Made by a program: the position numbers and the translations under genes
Assembly (NCBI GenBank): GCA_019359095.1
Contig: JAHHHZ010000020.1
Location: 124,001 to 188,000, forward strand
DNA: 64,000 nt
Source of the DNA: Pleurocapsa minor HA4230-MV1
GTDB lineage: Bacteria > Cyanobacteriota > Cyanobacteriia > Cyanobacteriales > Xenococcaceae
Direction of reading: 5' to 3'
Shown here: positions 1 through 10,090 of the stretch, in pieces
Numbering within the stretch: position 1 is the first letter of the stretch
Layout: every line of letters begins with the position of its first letter
Notes under the pieces: generated by a model
Databases searched by the model: none
What the model saw: only the letters and a program-made list of their open reading frames with translations
What the model was told of the DNA's origin: nothing

Positions 1-958
1 ACGGGTAGTTGATGTGCGCGTCTTCACTAGAGAGCAAGGTGATGAATTGCCTCCTGGCGCTAATATGGTCGTGCGAATCTATGTGGCTCAGAAACGTAAG
101 ATTCAGGTGGGAGATAAAATGGCTGGTCGCCACGGTAACAAAGGGATTATTTCTCGCATTTTACCCATTGAAGATATGCCCTATCTACCCGACGGTACAC
201 CGATTGATATTGCCCTCAATCCTCTAGGTGTGCCTTCGCGGATGAACGTCGGACAAGTATTTGAGTGCCTTTTAGGCTGGGCTGGTGAAAATCTGGCAAC
301 ACGCTTTAAAATGATGCCTTTCGATGAAATGTATGGCAAAGAAGCGTCAAGAGAAACCGTTCACGGCAAGATTCAGGATGCAGCTCGCAAGCCAGGCAAA
401 TCTTGGGTTTACGATGAAGAAAATCCAGGGAAAATTCAAGTCTTTGATGGACGTACGGGAGAAAAGTTTGCTCGTCCTGTGACGGTGGGTAAAGCCTATA
501 TGCTCAAACTGGTTCACCTCGTAGATGATAAGATTCACGCTCGTTCTACTGGCCCTTACTCTTTAGTAACTCAACAGCCTTTGGGTGGTAAAGCACAACA
601 GGGTGGACAACGCTTTGGTGAAATGGAGGTTTGGGCATTGGAAGCTTATGGCGCAGCCTATACTCTACAAGAGTTATTGACGGTTAAGTCTGATGATATG
701 CAAGGACGTAACGAAGCCCTAAACTCAATTGTTAAAGGTAAACCAATTCCTCGCCCTGGAACTCCAGAATCCTTCAAAGTATTGATGCGAGAACTACAGT
801 CTTTAGGTCTGGATATAGCAGTCCACAAACTGGAGGCGCAGGAAGATGGTAGTAGCCGAGACGTAGAAGTAGATTTGATGGCAGATACTCCTCGCCGTAC
901 TCCGAACCGACCTACTTACGAATCTTTGCAAAGAGAGGAATCAACTGAAGAAGTCTAA
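1..958 (+). CDS. rpoB: RNA polymerase beta subunit, C-terminal part (5' truncated by window)
   Basis: The reading frame is open from base 2 and enters from outside the window, so this is the last ~318 residues of RpoB, the catalytic beta subunit of RNA polymerase. It carries the conserved C-terminal blocks: the [12 protein letters not shown] segment that contacts the active centre, the [10 protein letters not shown] block, and the [19 protein letters not shown] block that packs against beta'. The acidic tail ends TEEV. An internal GTG at 14 is only an in-frame codon, not the start. It is followed at 115 bp by rpoC1 in the usual cyanobacterial order rpoB-rpoC1-rpoC2. Confidence 0.98.
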   Translation, partial: RVVDVRVFTREQGDELPPGANMVVRIYVAQKRKIQVGDKMAGRHGNKGIISRILPIEDMPYLPDGTPIDIALNPLGVPSRMNVGQVFECLLGWAGENLATRFKMMPFDEMYGKEASRETVHGKIQDAARKPGKSWVYDEENPGKIQVFDGRTGEKFARPVTVGKAYMLKLVHLVDDKIHARSTGPYSLVTQQPLGGKAQQGGQRFGEMEVWALEAYGAAYTLQELLTVKSDDMQGRNEALNSIVKGKPIPRPGTPESFKVLMRELQSLGLDIAVHKLEAQEDGSSRDVEVDLMADTPRRTPNRPTYESLQREESTEEV

Positions 959-1073
959 CCAAAAAGAATGAATGATCGAGGGATGAAGGATGAGGACGTT
1001 GCTTCTTATACCTTCATTTCTGGTCAAGTAATAGCTAATTCCTCAACCCTAATTCTTAAATTCCTAATTAATA

Positions 1074-2957
1074 ATGAGAAATCAAATAGAACAAAGATTC
1101 GATTACGTCAAAATTGGTATTGCATCTCCTGAGCGAATTCGCCAGTGGGGAGAAAGAACTTTACCTAATGGTCAGTTGGTAGGAGAAGTGACCAAGCCTG
1201 AAACAATTAACTACCGTACTCTTAAACCAGAAATGGACGGGTTATTTTGTGAGCGGATTTTTGGCCCCGCTAAGGATTGGGAATGCCACTGTGGTAAGTA
1301 TAAGCGGGTGCGTCATCGTGGTATTGTTTGCGAACGTTGTGGTGTCGAAGTGACTGAATCACGGGTGCGTCGTCATCGGATGGGCTATATCAAATTAGCT
1401 GCCCCCGTAACCCACGTTTGGTATCTTAAGGGTATTCCTAGTTACTTGAGCATCCTGTTGGATATGCCTCTGCGAGATGTAGAACAGGTAGTCTACTTCA
1501 ATGCTTATGTCGTTCTCGATCCTGGTAATGCGGGGAATCTGTCTGCTAAACAACTACTAACCGAAGATCAGTGGATTGAAATTGAAGATCAGCTATACAG
1601 TGAAGATTCTGAACTAGTAGGGGTAGAAGTTGGGATTGGTGCAGAAGCGGTACAGCGGCTTTTGGAAGAAGTGGCGCTAGAAGAAGAAGCCGAGAAACTG
1701 CGAGAGCAAATTGCCGATGCCAAAGGACAGAAAAGAGCCAAGCTAATCAAACGTCTGCGGGTAATTGATAACTTTGTCGCCACAGGTTCTCGCCCAGAGT
1801 GGATGGTGCTAAATGCTATTCCTGTAATTCCGCCTGATTTGCGTCCGATGGTGCAGCTAGATGGTGGTCGCTTTGCTACTTCTGACTTGAACGATCTTTA
1901 TCGTCGAGTAATTAACCGTAATAATCGTCTAGCCAGATTGCAAGAGATCCTCGCGCCTGAAATTATTGTCCGTAATGAAAAACGGATGCTGCAAGAAGCA
2001 GTCGATGCGCTGATCGATAATGGTCGTCGTGGTCGTACTGTTGTGGGGGCAAATAATCGTCCGCTAAAATCTTTATCTGACATTATTGAAGGAAAACAAG
2101 GTCGTTTTCGTCAGAACCTCCTAGGAAAACGAGTAGACTACTCTGGTCGTTCGGTAATTGTCGTCGGCCCCAAACTCAAGATTTATCAGTGTGGCTTGCC
2201 CAGAGAAATGGCGATCGAATTGTTCCAGCCATTTGTAATCCATCGTCTAATCAACAGTGGGATGGTGAACAATATCAAGGCAGCGAAAAAACTGATCCAG
2301 CGCAACGATTCCAGCGTCTATGAAGTCTTAAAAGAAGTGATTGCGGGACACCCTGTAATGCTTAACCGCGCACCAACTCTCCACCGCTTAGGTATTCAAG
2401 CATTTGAACCAATTTTGGTAGAGGGAAGAGCAATTCAGCTTCATCCCCTGGTATGTCCTGCCTTCAACGCTGACTTTGACGGCGATCAAATGGCCGTTCA
2501 TGTTCCTCTATCTTTAGAGGCCCAGGCTGAAGCTAGATTGTTGATGTTGGCTTGTCATAATATCTTGTCTCCCGCCACAGGTAGACCCATCGTAGCTCCA
2601 TCGCAAGATATGGTTTTGGGCTGCTATTACCTAACAGCCGATGATCCTAAAGCAGTTAGAGGAGAAGGTCGTCGCTTTGGCAATTTAGATGATGCAATCA
2701 AAGCTTATGAACAGGGACAGATCGATCTTCATGCTCGTGTTTGGCTGCGTTACGAAGGAGAAGTGGTTACAGAGAAGCCTGATACAGAAGTTATCGACTC
2801 AGAAGACTTGGGTGATGGTGGCAAAATCGAATACTATCGCGAAAGATTTGTCAAGAGATCTGCCGAAGGAGAGCAAATTTCTCAGTACATACACACTACT
2901 GTTGGTCGAATTATTTATAACAAGACTGTGCAAGAAGCTCTGTCGGCAGCAGTGTAA
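1074..2957 (+). CDS. rpoC1: RNA polymerase gamma subunit (N-terminal half of beta')
   Basis: This 627-aa protein corresponds to the N-terminal half of bacterial beta', which cyanobacteria and plastids encode separately as gamma. A zinc-binding cluster is visible at C71, C73, C86 and C89. The metal-binding active-site motif NADFDGDQ spans residues 465-472, with D467, D469 and D471 chelating the catalytic Mg2+. The length is normal for cyanobacterial RpoC1. The start ATG follows an AT-rich leader with no strong Shine-Dalgarno sequence. The gene lies 115 bp after rpoB and 60 bp before rpoC2, so one operon is likely. Confidence 0.99.
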   Translation: MRNQIEQRFDYVKIGIASPERIRQWGERTLPNGQLVGEVTKPETINYRTLKPEMDGLFCERIFGPAKDWECHCGKYKRVRHRGIVCERCGVEVTESRVRRHRMGYIKLAAPVTHVWYLKGIPSYLSILLDMPLRDVEQVVYFNAYVVLDPGNAGNLSAKQLLTEDQWIEIEDQLYSEDSELVGVEVGIGAEAVQRLLEEVALEEEAEKLREQIADAKGQKRAKLIKRLRVIDNFVATGSRPEWMVLNAIPVIPPDLRPMVQLDGGRFATSDLNDLYRRVINRNNRLARLQEILAPEIIVRNEKRMLQEAVDALIDNGRRGRTVVGANNRPLKSLSDIIEGKQGRFRQNLLGKRVDYSGRSVIVVGPKLKIYQCGLPREMAIELFQPFVIHRLINSGMVNNIKAAKKLIQRNDSSVYEVLKEVIAGHPVMLNRAPTLHRLGIQAFEPILVEGRAIQLHPLVCPAFNADFDGDQMAVHVPLSLEAQAEARLLMLACHNILSPATGRPIVAPSQDMVLGCYYLTADDPKAVRGEGRRFGNLDDAIKAYEQGQIDLHARVWLRYEGEVVTEKPDTEVIDSEDLGDGGKIEYYRERFVKRSAEGEQISQYIHTTVGRIIYNKTVQEALSAAV

Positions 2958-3017
2958 AAAAAGCTTGTCAGCCTCGAATTAAAAAGTTTTAGTAGCTAGG
3001 AACAAAAATAACCAGAA

Positions 3018-6000
3018 ATGAAATTTTATAACCACATCGTTGATAAGGGTCGTCTTAAAAAACTGATGGCTCTTGCCTTCACTGAATATGGATCGGCTCA
3101 TAGTGCGACGGTAGCGGATTCTTTAAAAGAATTAGGATTTCGTTATGCAACAGTAGCAGGTGTGTCTATTAGTGTTGATGATTTAAAAGTACCGCCCATT
3201 AAAGCTGAACTATTAGAAGCAGCCGAGGGGGAAATTAGAGAAACAGAGGAACGCTATGCCAGAGGAGAAATTACTGAGGTAGAACGTTTCCAAAAAGTAA
3301 TTGATACTTGGAACAGTACTTCGGAAAATCTGAAGGATGAGGTGGTCACCAACTTCCGCGAGACTGACCCTTTAAATTCTGTCTATATGATGGCCTTTAG
3401 TGGAGCGCGGGGTAATTTATCTCAGGTACGTCAACTTGTAGGAATGCGTGGTCTGATGGCCGATCCTCAAGGGGAAATCATTGACTTACCAATTAAGACT
3501 AACTTTCGTGAAGGATTAACCGTAACGGAATATATTATTTCTTCTTACGGTGCGCGCAAAGGTTTGGTTGATACAGCCTTACGAACAGCTGACTCTGGTT
3601 ATTTGACTCGTCGTTTAGTTGACGTTTCCCAGGACGTAATTGTACGGGAAGTAGATTGTGGAACTCAACGGAGTATTAGTTTGAAAGCCATGAAAGATGG
3701 CGATCGCACTTTAATCAATCTTTCCGATCGTCTTTTGGGTCGAGTTCTGGCTAGTGATGCGATCGATGACAAGACAGGAGAAGTGATAGCTACTCGCAAT
3801 CAGGCGATGGATCAAGATTTAGCCATCGAAATTGGCGATCGCGTAGAAGAAGTTATGGTGCGTTCTCCTCTTACTTGCGAAGCTGCACGTTCCGTTTGTC
3901 AAAAATGCTACGGCTGGAGTCTGGCACATGGGCATATGGTTGACATGGGAGAAGCGGTGGGAATCATTGCCGCGCAATCCATTGGTGAACCAGGTACTCA
4001 GCTAACCATGCGTACCTTCCACACTGGAGGGGTATTTACAGGGGAAGTCGCTCGTCAGATTAGAGCCAAAGCCGATGGTAAAGTCGAGTTTGGGCAGGGT
4101 TTAAGCACTCGTGCAATTCGCACCCGTCACGGTGACGAAAGAAATCAGGTCGAAACTATTGGTGATATCAAGCTAATTCCTCACAAAGGAAAAACAGTTA
4201 ATACCGCCTTGACTGCTGGCTCTTTAATCTATGTTAAGGATGGAGAAGAAGTCACCAAAGGTCAGTTGCTAGTTGAAGTAGCAATGGCTAAAGTACAAAA
4301 ATCAACCGAAAAAGCTGCCAAGGATGTAAGTTCTGACTTAGCAGGAGAAATTCTTTTTGCCGATTTAATTCCTGAAGACAAGAAAGATCGTCAGGGCAAT
4401 ACTACCCGAATTGCTCAAAGAGGTGGTCTACTCTGGGTTTTATCAGGAGAGGTATATAACTTGCTTCCTGGTGCTGAAGCTTTAGTTAAAAACGGCGACA
4501 AAGTTAAACCAGGGGATCTTTTAGCGCAGACTAGACTGACTGCTGCTAATGGTGGGGTAGTTAGAATGATTCCTGATAGCCGTGAGATTGAAATTGTAAC
4601 CGCCTCGGTATCTCTCGACCAAGCAAAAGTTAGGGTTGAAAGTGATGGTGGTCGTGAGCAATATATTATTACCACTGCTGACGATCTCAAGTTCTTACTC
4701 AAAACTGCTCCTGGCACGAAAGTACAGAATAAGCAAGTCGTTGCCGAATTAATTGATGATTTTTACAAGACTGAGACAGGCGGGATCATCAAGTATGGTG
4801 GGATCACCGTTGGTAAAGGCAATCGCAAGCAGGGTTATGAGATCGAGCAGGGTGGAACTTTACTTTGGATTCCTGAAGAGAGCCATGAAGTCAACAAAGA
4901 TATTTCCCTCTTAATCGTCGAGGATGGCGAGTTTGTTGAAGCGGGAGCAGAAGTTGTTAAAGATGTTTTCTGTCAATCTTCAGGTATTGCCGAGGTGGTA
5001 CAGAAAAACGATATTCTGCGGGAAATCATCATTAAGCCAGGCGAAATTCATCAAATAGATGATCCTAAAAATGAATGGCACGAACAGCTAATTCAGCCTG
5101 GAACTGAAGTATTACCAGGAGTTGTGACCAAAGAGCTTCGATATGGTGAAGTGATCGAGACTACTGAAGGCATTGCCTTGATTTTACGTCCTGTCAAAGA
5201 ATTTCCTGTAGCCGATAGACCTTCTATTCCTTCTCAAGCGTCAATTAATCAAGATGATGGTCGTCAAATTGAATTGCGCTCTGTACAAAGACTCTTTTAT
5301 AAAGATGGTGAACGAGTTAAGTCGGTAAACAGTTTATCGCTGTTGAGTACTCAGTTAGTCTTAGAAATTGACACCACTGAAGTTAGCGATCTTGTTGCCA
5401 ACCTAAGTGCTGATATTGAGCTACAGCCTGACGAGGATAATCCTGATACTCAAAGACTACAAATGGTGATCTTAGAATCATTAGTTCTCAGAAGAGACAC
5501 TGATGTCGATCCCCATAGCGGTGAAATTCAAACTAGAGTTTTAGTCGAAGACGGCGAAGAAATTGTCAAGGGTGCAACTATTGCACGGACAGAAATTCTG
5601 TGTAAATCGGCGGGAGAAGTTCAGGGGATTCGTGAAGGTTCAGAGGCAATTCGCCGTATCTTGATTGTGCGCGATAGCGATGTAGTCACTCATGAATTGG
5701 ATCTTCCTCAAAGCTTTAGTTACAAAAAAGGTGATCTTCTGGTTTCTGGTACTAAACTGGCTGAAGGAGTGAGTCTGGAGAATTCAGGTCAAGTCATAAA
5801 TATTAGCGAGCAGACAGGAAAAACTACTGTAGTCTTGCGTCATACACGTCCTTACCGTGTGTCCCAAGGTGCTGTCCTGCACATCGATCATGGTGACTTA
5901 GTACAGCGTGGTGATAACTTAGTACTGCTGGTGTTTGAGCGTTCTAAAACTGGTGATATTATTCAAGGTCTACCACGGATTGAAGAGTTACTCGAAGCCC

Positions 6001-6947
6001 GCAAGCCCAAAGAAGGCTGTATTTTGAGTCGTAGTTCTGGGGTTTGTCAGGTAGTCTACGAAGAAAACGAAACCGTCGATATCAAGATTATTGAAGAAGA
6101 TGGTGTAGTTAGTGACTATCCCATCAAACCTGGACAAAATGCGATCGTTAGTGATGGTCAGGTGGTCGAGGCGGGAGAACCTTTGACCGATGGCCCTGCT
6201 AACCCTCATGAAATTCTAGAAACTTACTTTAACTATCACCTGCCAGATAAAGGCTGTTACGAAGCTTCTTTGATTGGATTACAAAAAGCCCAGCTATTTT
6301 TAGTGCGCCAAGTGCAGTCTGTGTACCAAAGTCAAGGAATTGATATTTCCGATAAGCACATTGAGGTGATTGTGAAGCAAATGACTGCTAAAGTCAGAGT
6401 TGACGATGGTGGAGACACGATTATTCTTCCTGGTGAGTTGCTAGAGTTACGTCAAATTGAACAGGTAAATGAGGCAATGTCGATTACTGGAGGCGCACCT
6501 GCTCAATATACTCCTGTATTATTGGGTATTACCAAAGCTTCTCTCAATACTGATAGCTTCATTTCCGCTGCTTCTTTCCAAGAAACTACTAGAGTCTTAA
6601 CTGAGGCAGCTATTGAAGGCAAGTCTGATTGGCTTAGAGGTTTAAAAGAAAACGTCATTATTGGCCGTCTAATTCCTGCGGGAACTGGATTTAATACTCT
6701 TGATGAACCGATGGGTCGTGGCGATTTAGAGGTCGGAATGCGGAGTAATGCGGTATATGGTTACGGTGATGATTTTGAATCATATCGTTTGCCAGAAGAC
6801 ATTGGCAGCAATTCAGAAGCTAACCTACGTCGCTCATATCAAAATATTAGTGACGACGAAAACATGATTCTAGATGATCAAACCGCCAGAGATTTAGCGA
6901 CAGGCTTTGATGGTTCTACTATAGATGATGATGATGATGATATTTAG
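3018..6947 (+). CDS. rpoC2: RNA polymerase beta' subunit (C-terminal half)
   Basis: The 1309-aa protein is the C-terminal part of beta'. A second zinc site is formed by C214, C287, C294 and C297. The trigger-loop/bridge-helix region contains the conserved [21 protein letters not shown] block, read in pieces around residues 318-340. The long middle section (about 350-950) is the large insertion with repeated barrel-sandwich modules typical of cyanobacterial RpoC2. The conserved C-terminal block includes [19 protein letters not shown]. The tail ends in a run of aspartates coded by GAT repeats. It is the last gene of the rpoB-C1-C2 operon and is followed by a strong terminator. Confidence 0.99.
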   Translation: MKFYNHIVDKGRLKKLMALAFTEYGSAHSATVADSLKELGFRYATVAGVSISVDDLKVPPIKAELLEAAEGEIRETEERYARGEITEVERFQKVIDTWNSTSENLKDEVVTNFRETDPLNSVYMMAFSGARGNLSQVRQLVGMRGLMADPQGEIIDLPIKTNFREGLTVTEYIISSYGARKGLVDTALRTADSGYLTRRLVDVSQDVIVREVDCGTQRSISLKAMKDGDRTLINLSDRLLGRVLASDAIDDKTGEVIATRNQAMDQDLAIEIGDRVEEVMVRSPLTCEAARSVCQKCYGWSLAHGHMVDMGEAVGIIAAQSIGEPGTQLTMRTFHTGGVFTGEVARQIRAKADGKVEFGQGLSTRAIRTRHGDERNQVETIGDIKLIPHKGKTVNTALTAGSLIYVKDGEEVTKGQLLVEVAMAKVQKSTEKAAKDVSSDLAGEILFADLIPEDKKDRQGNTTRIAQRGGLLWVLSGEVYNLLPGAEALVKNGDKVKPGDLLAQTRLTAANGGVVRMIPDSREIEIVTASVSLDQAKVRVESDGGREQYIITTADDLKFLLKTAPGTKVQNKQVVAELIDDFYKTETGGIIKYGGITVGKGNRKQGYEIEQGGTLLWIPEESHEVNKDISLLIVEDGEFVEAGAEVVKDVFCQSSGIAEVVQKNDILREIIIKPGEIHQIDDPKNEWHEQLIQPGTEVLPGVVTKELRYGEVIETTEGIALILRPVKEFPVADRPSIPSQASINQDDGRQIELRSVQRLFYKDGERVKSVNSLSLLSTQLVLEIDTTEVSDLVANLSADIELQPDEDNPDTQRLQMVILESLVLRRDTDVDPHSGEIQTRVLVEDGEEIVKGATIARTEILCKSAGEVQGIREGSEAIRRILIVRDSDVVTHELDLPQSFSYKKGDLLVSGTKLAEGVSLENSGQVINISEQTGKTTVVLRHTRPYRVSQGAVLHIDHGDLVQRGDNLVLLVFERSKTGDIIQGLPRIEELLEARKPKEGCILSRSSGVCQVVYEENETVDIKIIEEDGVVSDYPIKPGQNAIVSDGQVVEAGEPLTDGPANPHEILETYFNYHLPDKGCYEASLIGLQKAQLFLVRQVQSVYQSQGIDISDKHIEVIVKQMTAKVRVDDGGDTIILPGELLELRQIEQVNEAMSITGGAPAQYTPVLLGITKASLNTDSFISAASFQETTRVLTEAAIEGKSDWLRGLKENVIIGRLIPAGTGFNTLDEPMGRGDLEVGMRSNAVYGYGDDFESYRLPEDIGSNSEANLRRSYQNISDDENMILDDQTARDLATGFDGSTIDDDDDDI

Positions 6948-7002
6948 TTAACAAATATTCAATTATCTATAGCTTAATTAGCTAGCTAATCAAGTATTCT
7001 AG

Positions 7003-7060
7003 ACGATGTGATGATGAATCAGGAGCAATCTTTAAGACATCATTGCATCGTTCTTTTTTT
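7003..7060 (+). terminator. Rho-independent terminator of the rpo operon
   Basis: A 14-bp stem, ACGATGTGATGATG (7003-7016) with CATCATTGCATCGT (7038-7051), pairs with only two G-T wobbles. The loop is about 21 nt, and TTCTTTTTTT follows directly at 7051-7060. It lies 56 bp after the rpoC2 stop, as expected for the end of the rpoBC1C2 transcript. Confidence 0.8.
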
Positions 7061-7347
7061 AGCCTAACTTATTTACAATGTAGTTATAGCTGTTTTATTT
7101 CAGCAGGCGAAAGAGCTAATTATTCTAGTTTAAGAGTTAGCAACAACAGGATAATTTTGGCAATTATATTCAGCGATCGCCACTCACATTAGTCATAATT
7201 AAAACTAAATTATTTGATCTAAATCTCGCTTAAAAAATGTCACATATTGTTTATGTTTATAACTTTTTAAGTTATTTAATTTTGTATTTCTTAACCTTGA
7301 ATTATTAGTAATTTCTGCTGTTTACTGTTTAGAAATTTTAAAACCAG
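7061..7347. other. AT-rich gap upstream of the metal-sensor gene
   Basis: With the preceding terminator, this makes a 400-bp gap after rpoC2. It contains one HIP1-like GCGATCGC at about 7174 and long A/T stretches. I see no ORF, tRNA or clear operator palindrome. The promoter of the downstream CsoR-family gene should lie here but cannot be pinned down by eye. Confidence 0.5.
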
Positions 7348-7680
7348 ATGATCGATCAATCGAGTCCTGCTAAAAAGAATACATTGAGTAATTCAGATAT
7401 TTCGCCTCATGTTCATAATGAGGAATCTTTGAGGCAAATAATTAATCGTCTGTCTCGGATTGAAGGTCATGTTCGTGGCATCAAAACAATGGTAAATGAG
7501 CATCGTCCTTGCCCAGAAGTACTCAACCAAATTGCTGCGGTGAAAGGGGCAATTTCTAGTGTGGCCAAAATTATTTTGGAAGAGCATTTGGAGGAATGCT
7601 TGATTCGGGCGGTAGATCAGGGAAATTTGGAGGCGGAGATTAAAGAGTTAAAAAATGCTTTGAACCGATTTTTGCCTTAA
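7348..7680 (+). CDS. CsoR/RcnR-family metal-responsive repressor, InrS-like
   Basis: The 110-aa all-helical protein belongs to the CsoR/RcnR/FrmR (DUF156) family of tetrameric DNA-binding repressors that are released by metal or reactive thiol ligands. The family core reads RLSRIEGHVRGIKTMV at residues 34-49. The ligand set C55, H80, C84 has the 25 and 4 residue spacing of copper-type CsoR. It also has histidines at 21 and 23 in an extended N-terminus, the arrangement known for the cyanobacterial nickel sensor InrS. Nickel sensing is therefore my inference; copper or formaldehyde sensing is less likely. No efflux pump gene is adjacent, so the regulated target is elsewhere. Confidence 0.85.
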   Translation: MIDQSSPAKKNTLSNSDISPHVHNEESLRQIINRLSRIEGHVRGIKTMVNEHRPCPEVLNQIAAVKGAISSVAKIILEEHLEECLIRAVDQGNLEAEIKELKNALNRFLP

Positions 7681-7854
7681 AGCGCAATTTTATTGAGCCA
7701 ATTAAAACTTGGAGAAAACAGGAACTTAACCTTAATTGCCTGCATCTAACTATTTATTACTTTGTTTTTTAGTTTCCTACTTGATGCTGAGGAAACTTGA
7801 GCTAACATAGGCGTGTCGTAGTAGATCGTCAAGTTTGAATTGATGGGTTGAGAT

Positions 7855-7894
7855 TAGGTAGTAGGTAGTAGGTAGTAGGTAGTAGGTAGTAGGT
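7855..7894. repeat. Heptamer tandem repeat (TAGGTAG)n
   Basis: About 5.7 perfect copies of the 7-bp unit TAGGTAG lie in the gap between the metal sensor and the CAP-PPC gene. It is the short tandemly repeated repetitive (STRR) type known from cyanobacterial intergenic DNA. Confidence 0.9.
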
Positions 7895-7980
7895 TAAAAA
7901 CTCATTACTCATTACTCAAAACAAATTTGACGACCTAGTAGGTATTAATAGGCTTCTAATTGCGAGGAAGGAATTATACA

Positions 7981-9558
7981 ATGGGTAAAACTAAGATGAT
8001 TAAAATTTCTTTTCCTGGTTGGCAACTGGGGATTTTTAGCATCACGATCAACCTTTTAGTTTTAGCAATTCAACCACGATTGACTCTCGCCCAAACTAAG
8101 ACCAATCCAGCCAATCCTCAGACGGCATCTAATACAGCGATCGCAGATTTAGAGCCTGAAATCTTGTCAGAAATTAATCGAGTGAGGACTAGCCCTCAAG
8201 ACTATGCTCAGTGGTTGGAGCAGCAGCGACAATACTATGATGGTATTTGGGTGAGATTACCTGGAGAAAAACCAGTCAGAACTAATAGAGGAAGAGACGC
8301 ATTGGAAGAAGCGATCGCCTTTTTGAAACAGCAACAGCCTTTACCTCCTTTAGAAAAATCCTCCCAAACTGCTGCGGCTGCTATATCTGAGCTAGAAAAT
8401 TTTGCTAACTCCAATAACATTCAGTACTTTAGTTACGGCAAAAAAACCGCTTCAGGAATTGTCATGGACTTAGTGGTGGATGAACTATTTCCCGATCGCC
8501 GTCGTCGTCAAAGTCTGTTAAGTCCTGAAGCTGAAGATACAGGAGTTGCTTGTAAACCAGACCCCAGATACGCTAAGGTATGTGCGATCGCCTATTCTGA
8601 TTCTCCTATTCAGGCGGATGTTGCCACAGCCTCAGCAGAAACTCCCGTAACACCCGAAGAGATAGTCACTACAGCCCCAGCAGAAACCCCAGCAACACCC
8701 GAAGAGACAGTCACCACAGCTCAACCAGAAACTCCCGTAACACCCGAAGAGATAGTCACCACACCCCCAGCAGAAACCTCTGCAACACCCGAAGAAACAG
8801 TCACCACAGCCCCAGCAGAAACCTCTGCAACCCCCGAAGAGACAGTCACCACTCAACCAGAAGTCACTCTTCCTGGTATACCAGTGACTAATCCCAACGT
8901 CGAGTCTCAGCAGCCTAGTGATGAATCTGTAGCAGAAGAAACGAAAGAAACAGAAGTAGAAGTAGAAGAATCATCAGTAGCAACAAATGATACTGCTGCT
9001 AATTTACCTACTCCCCCTCAACCCCAAGCACCTCCAGCCCCTGCTGTGAATGATGATCCACCTAGTCAAGAAGCTAAAACGGCAACAGATCCAGCAGAAA
9101 ATTCGCAGATTGCTCAAGCTGAATCAGAAATAGCACAAGAACAAAAAAAATTAGCAGAGAACGAGGGAGAGTCAGATACGGAAATAGCCAACTCAGATCA
9201 GTCTGAAGAAGTGGCGATTAATAGTGAAACTGCTGGCTTGTCTGAAAAAGTTGAGAAAGGCAGCTTAGAAAAAGGCGATCGCGTGATTGAGGATGATGGC
9301 AGCCTATACGACTTCTATCCAATACAGGGTAAAGCGGGGGAATCTGTGACTATTAACCTCGAAAGCGATATGTTTGATGCCTTTGTCGCGTTAGTAGACA
9401 GTAACGGGAAAACTGTTGGGGAGAATGATGATATTAGTCCAGAAGATAGTAACTCGCAACTGAGCGTAACTCTTCCAGAAGACGGGGTTTATAACGTAAT
9501 TGTCAATACCTATGATGAAAACGGTACTGGTGAATATGTTTTGAAAGTAAGTCGTTAA
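7981..9558 (+). CDS. Secreted CAP-like domain and PPC domain protein with Thr/Pro repeat linker
   Basis: I start at ATG 7981, which follows a good ribosome binding site (GAGGAAGG at 7964-7971), not at the in-frame TTG at 7960. The protein is 525 aa. A hydrophobic signal peptide ends near LTLAQ (about residue 37). A CAP/SCP-like domain follows (EILSEINRVRTSPQDYAQWL, roughly 55-205) but lacks the histidine pair of canonical CAP proteins. The linker holds five 15-aa E-T-x-x-TPEE repeats (about 220-294), then acidic low-complexity sequence. The C-terminal ~95 residues look like a bacterial pre-peptidase (PPC) beta-sandwich domain. It is probably an extracellular or cell-surface protein; substrate unknown. 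Confidence 0.75.
   Translation: MGKTKMIKISFPGWQLGIFSITINLLVLAIQPRLTLAQTKTNPANPQTASNTAIADLEPEILSEINRVRTSPQDYAQWLEQQRQYYDGIWVRLPGEKPVRTNRGRDALEEAIAFLKQQQPLPPLEKSSQTAAAAISELENFANSNNIQYFSYGKKTASGIVMDLVVDELFPDRRRRQSLLSPEAEDTGVACKPDPRYAKVCAIAYSDSPIQADVATASAETPVTPEEIVTTAPAETPATPEETVTTAQPETPVTPEEIVTTPPAETSATPEETVTTAPAETSATPEETVTTQPEVTLPGIPVTNPNVESQQPSDESVAEETKETEVEVEESSVATNDTAANLPTPPQPQAPPAPAVNDDPPSQEAKTATDPAENSQIAQAESEIAQEQKKLAENEGESDTEIANSDQSEEVAINSETAGLSEKVEKGSLEKGDRVIEDDGSLYDFYPIQGKAGESVTINLESDMFDAFVALVDSNGKTVGENDDISPEDSNSQLSVTLPEDGVYNVIVNTYDENGTGEYVLKVSR
8638..8862 (+). repeat. Coding 45-bp repeats, five units
   Basis: Five 45-bp units encode 15-aa blocks alternating ETPVTPEEIVTT and ET(P/S)ATPEETVTT with a short PA/QP joint. 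The units are nearly identical at DNA level, so copy number probably varies by slippage or recombination. They form a stiff, Pro/Thr-rich extracellular spacer between the CAP-like and PPC domains. Confidence 0.85.
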
Positions 9559-9622
9559 TATATTTTTTTGCCAGCAACAATATTGAAATATTGAAAACTG
9601 CTCTAATAGCGATCGCAACTTG

Positions 9623-9994
9623 CTACTTATTCAACTCCATTGAGTGTTCTTTCAGCACCTCTAGGGGAAGAAAGTTCAGCATGGATTCATGGGTAGCTTC
9701 AAGATTAATGGGTGGTGCAAAACCTGCATCTAATGCTTCTTTCCAGCGTAAGGCACACAAACACCAACAGTCTCCTGGTTTTAAACCTGGAAAATTATAC
9801 ATCGGCATCGGTGTACTGAGGTCATTCCCTTGTTCCTGGCTAAAAGTTAAAAACTTAGCGGTAACTTCAGCACAAACTATATGTACACCTCGATCTTCTG
9901 CCCCAGTATCACATTTCCCATTACGATAAAATCCTGTCATGGGAGAGGTGCAGCATATTTTTAATTCTCCACCTAAAACATTCTTGGCATTCAT
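9623..9994 (-). CDS. DUF2237 family protein
   Basis: The 123-aa protein matches the DUF2237 family across its length: NVLGGELKICCTSPMTGFYR at the N-terminus, then CDTGAEDRGVHIVCAEVT, GNDLSTP, FPGLKPGDCWCLCALRW and LEATHESML. Several conserved cysteines are present and could bind a metal, but the family function is not known to me. It is convergent with the upstream CAP-PPC gene and stands alone. The start ATG precedes the conserved N-terminal block directly. Confidence 0.85.
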   Translation of the reverse strand: MNAKNVLGGELKICCTSPMTGFYRNGKCDTGAEDRGVHIVCAEVTAKFLTFSQEQGNDLSTPMPMYNFPGLKPGDCWCLCALRWKEALDAGFAPPINLEATHESMLNFLPLEVLKEHSMELNK

Positions 9995-10090
9995 AGCTAA
10001 ATTATTCGATCGATAGGGATTGTGAATATAAATAAATTTTAGCGAAATTAAGTCATAAAAAGATGCTCAATCACGAACGCCTCAAAATTG

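Noticed and set aside
14-958. Complete gene starting at GTG 14
   Set aside because: The frame is open to the window edge and the protein begins in the middle of a conserved RpoB region, so it is the 3' end of rpoB.
8632-8856. Cys/Gly-rich 74-aa minus-strand ORF
   Set aside because: It is the antisense shadow of the TPEE coding repeats; the regular CGC/CFG pattern simply mirrors the 45-bp units.
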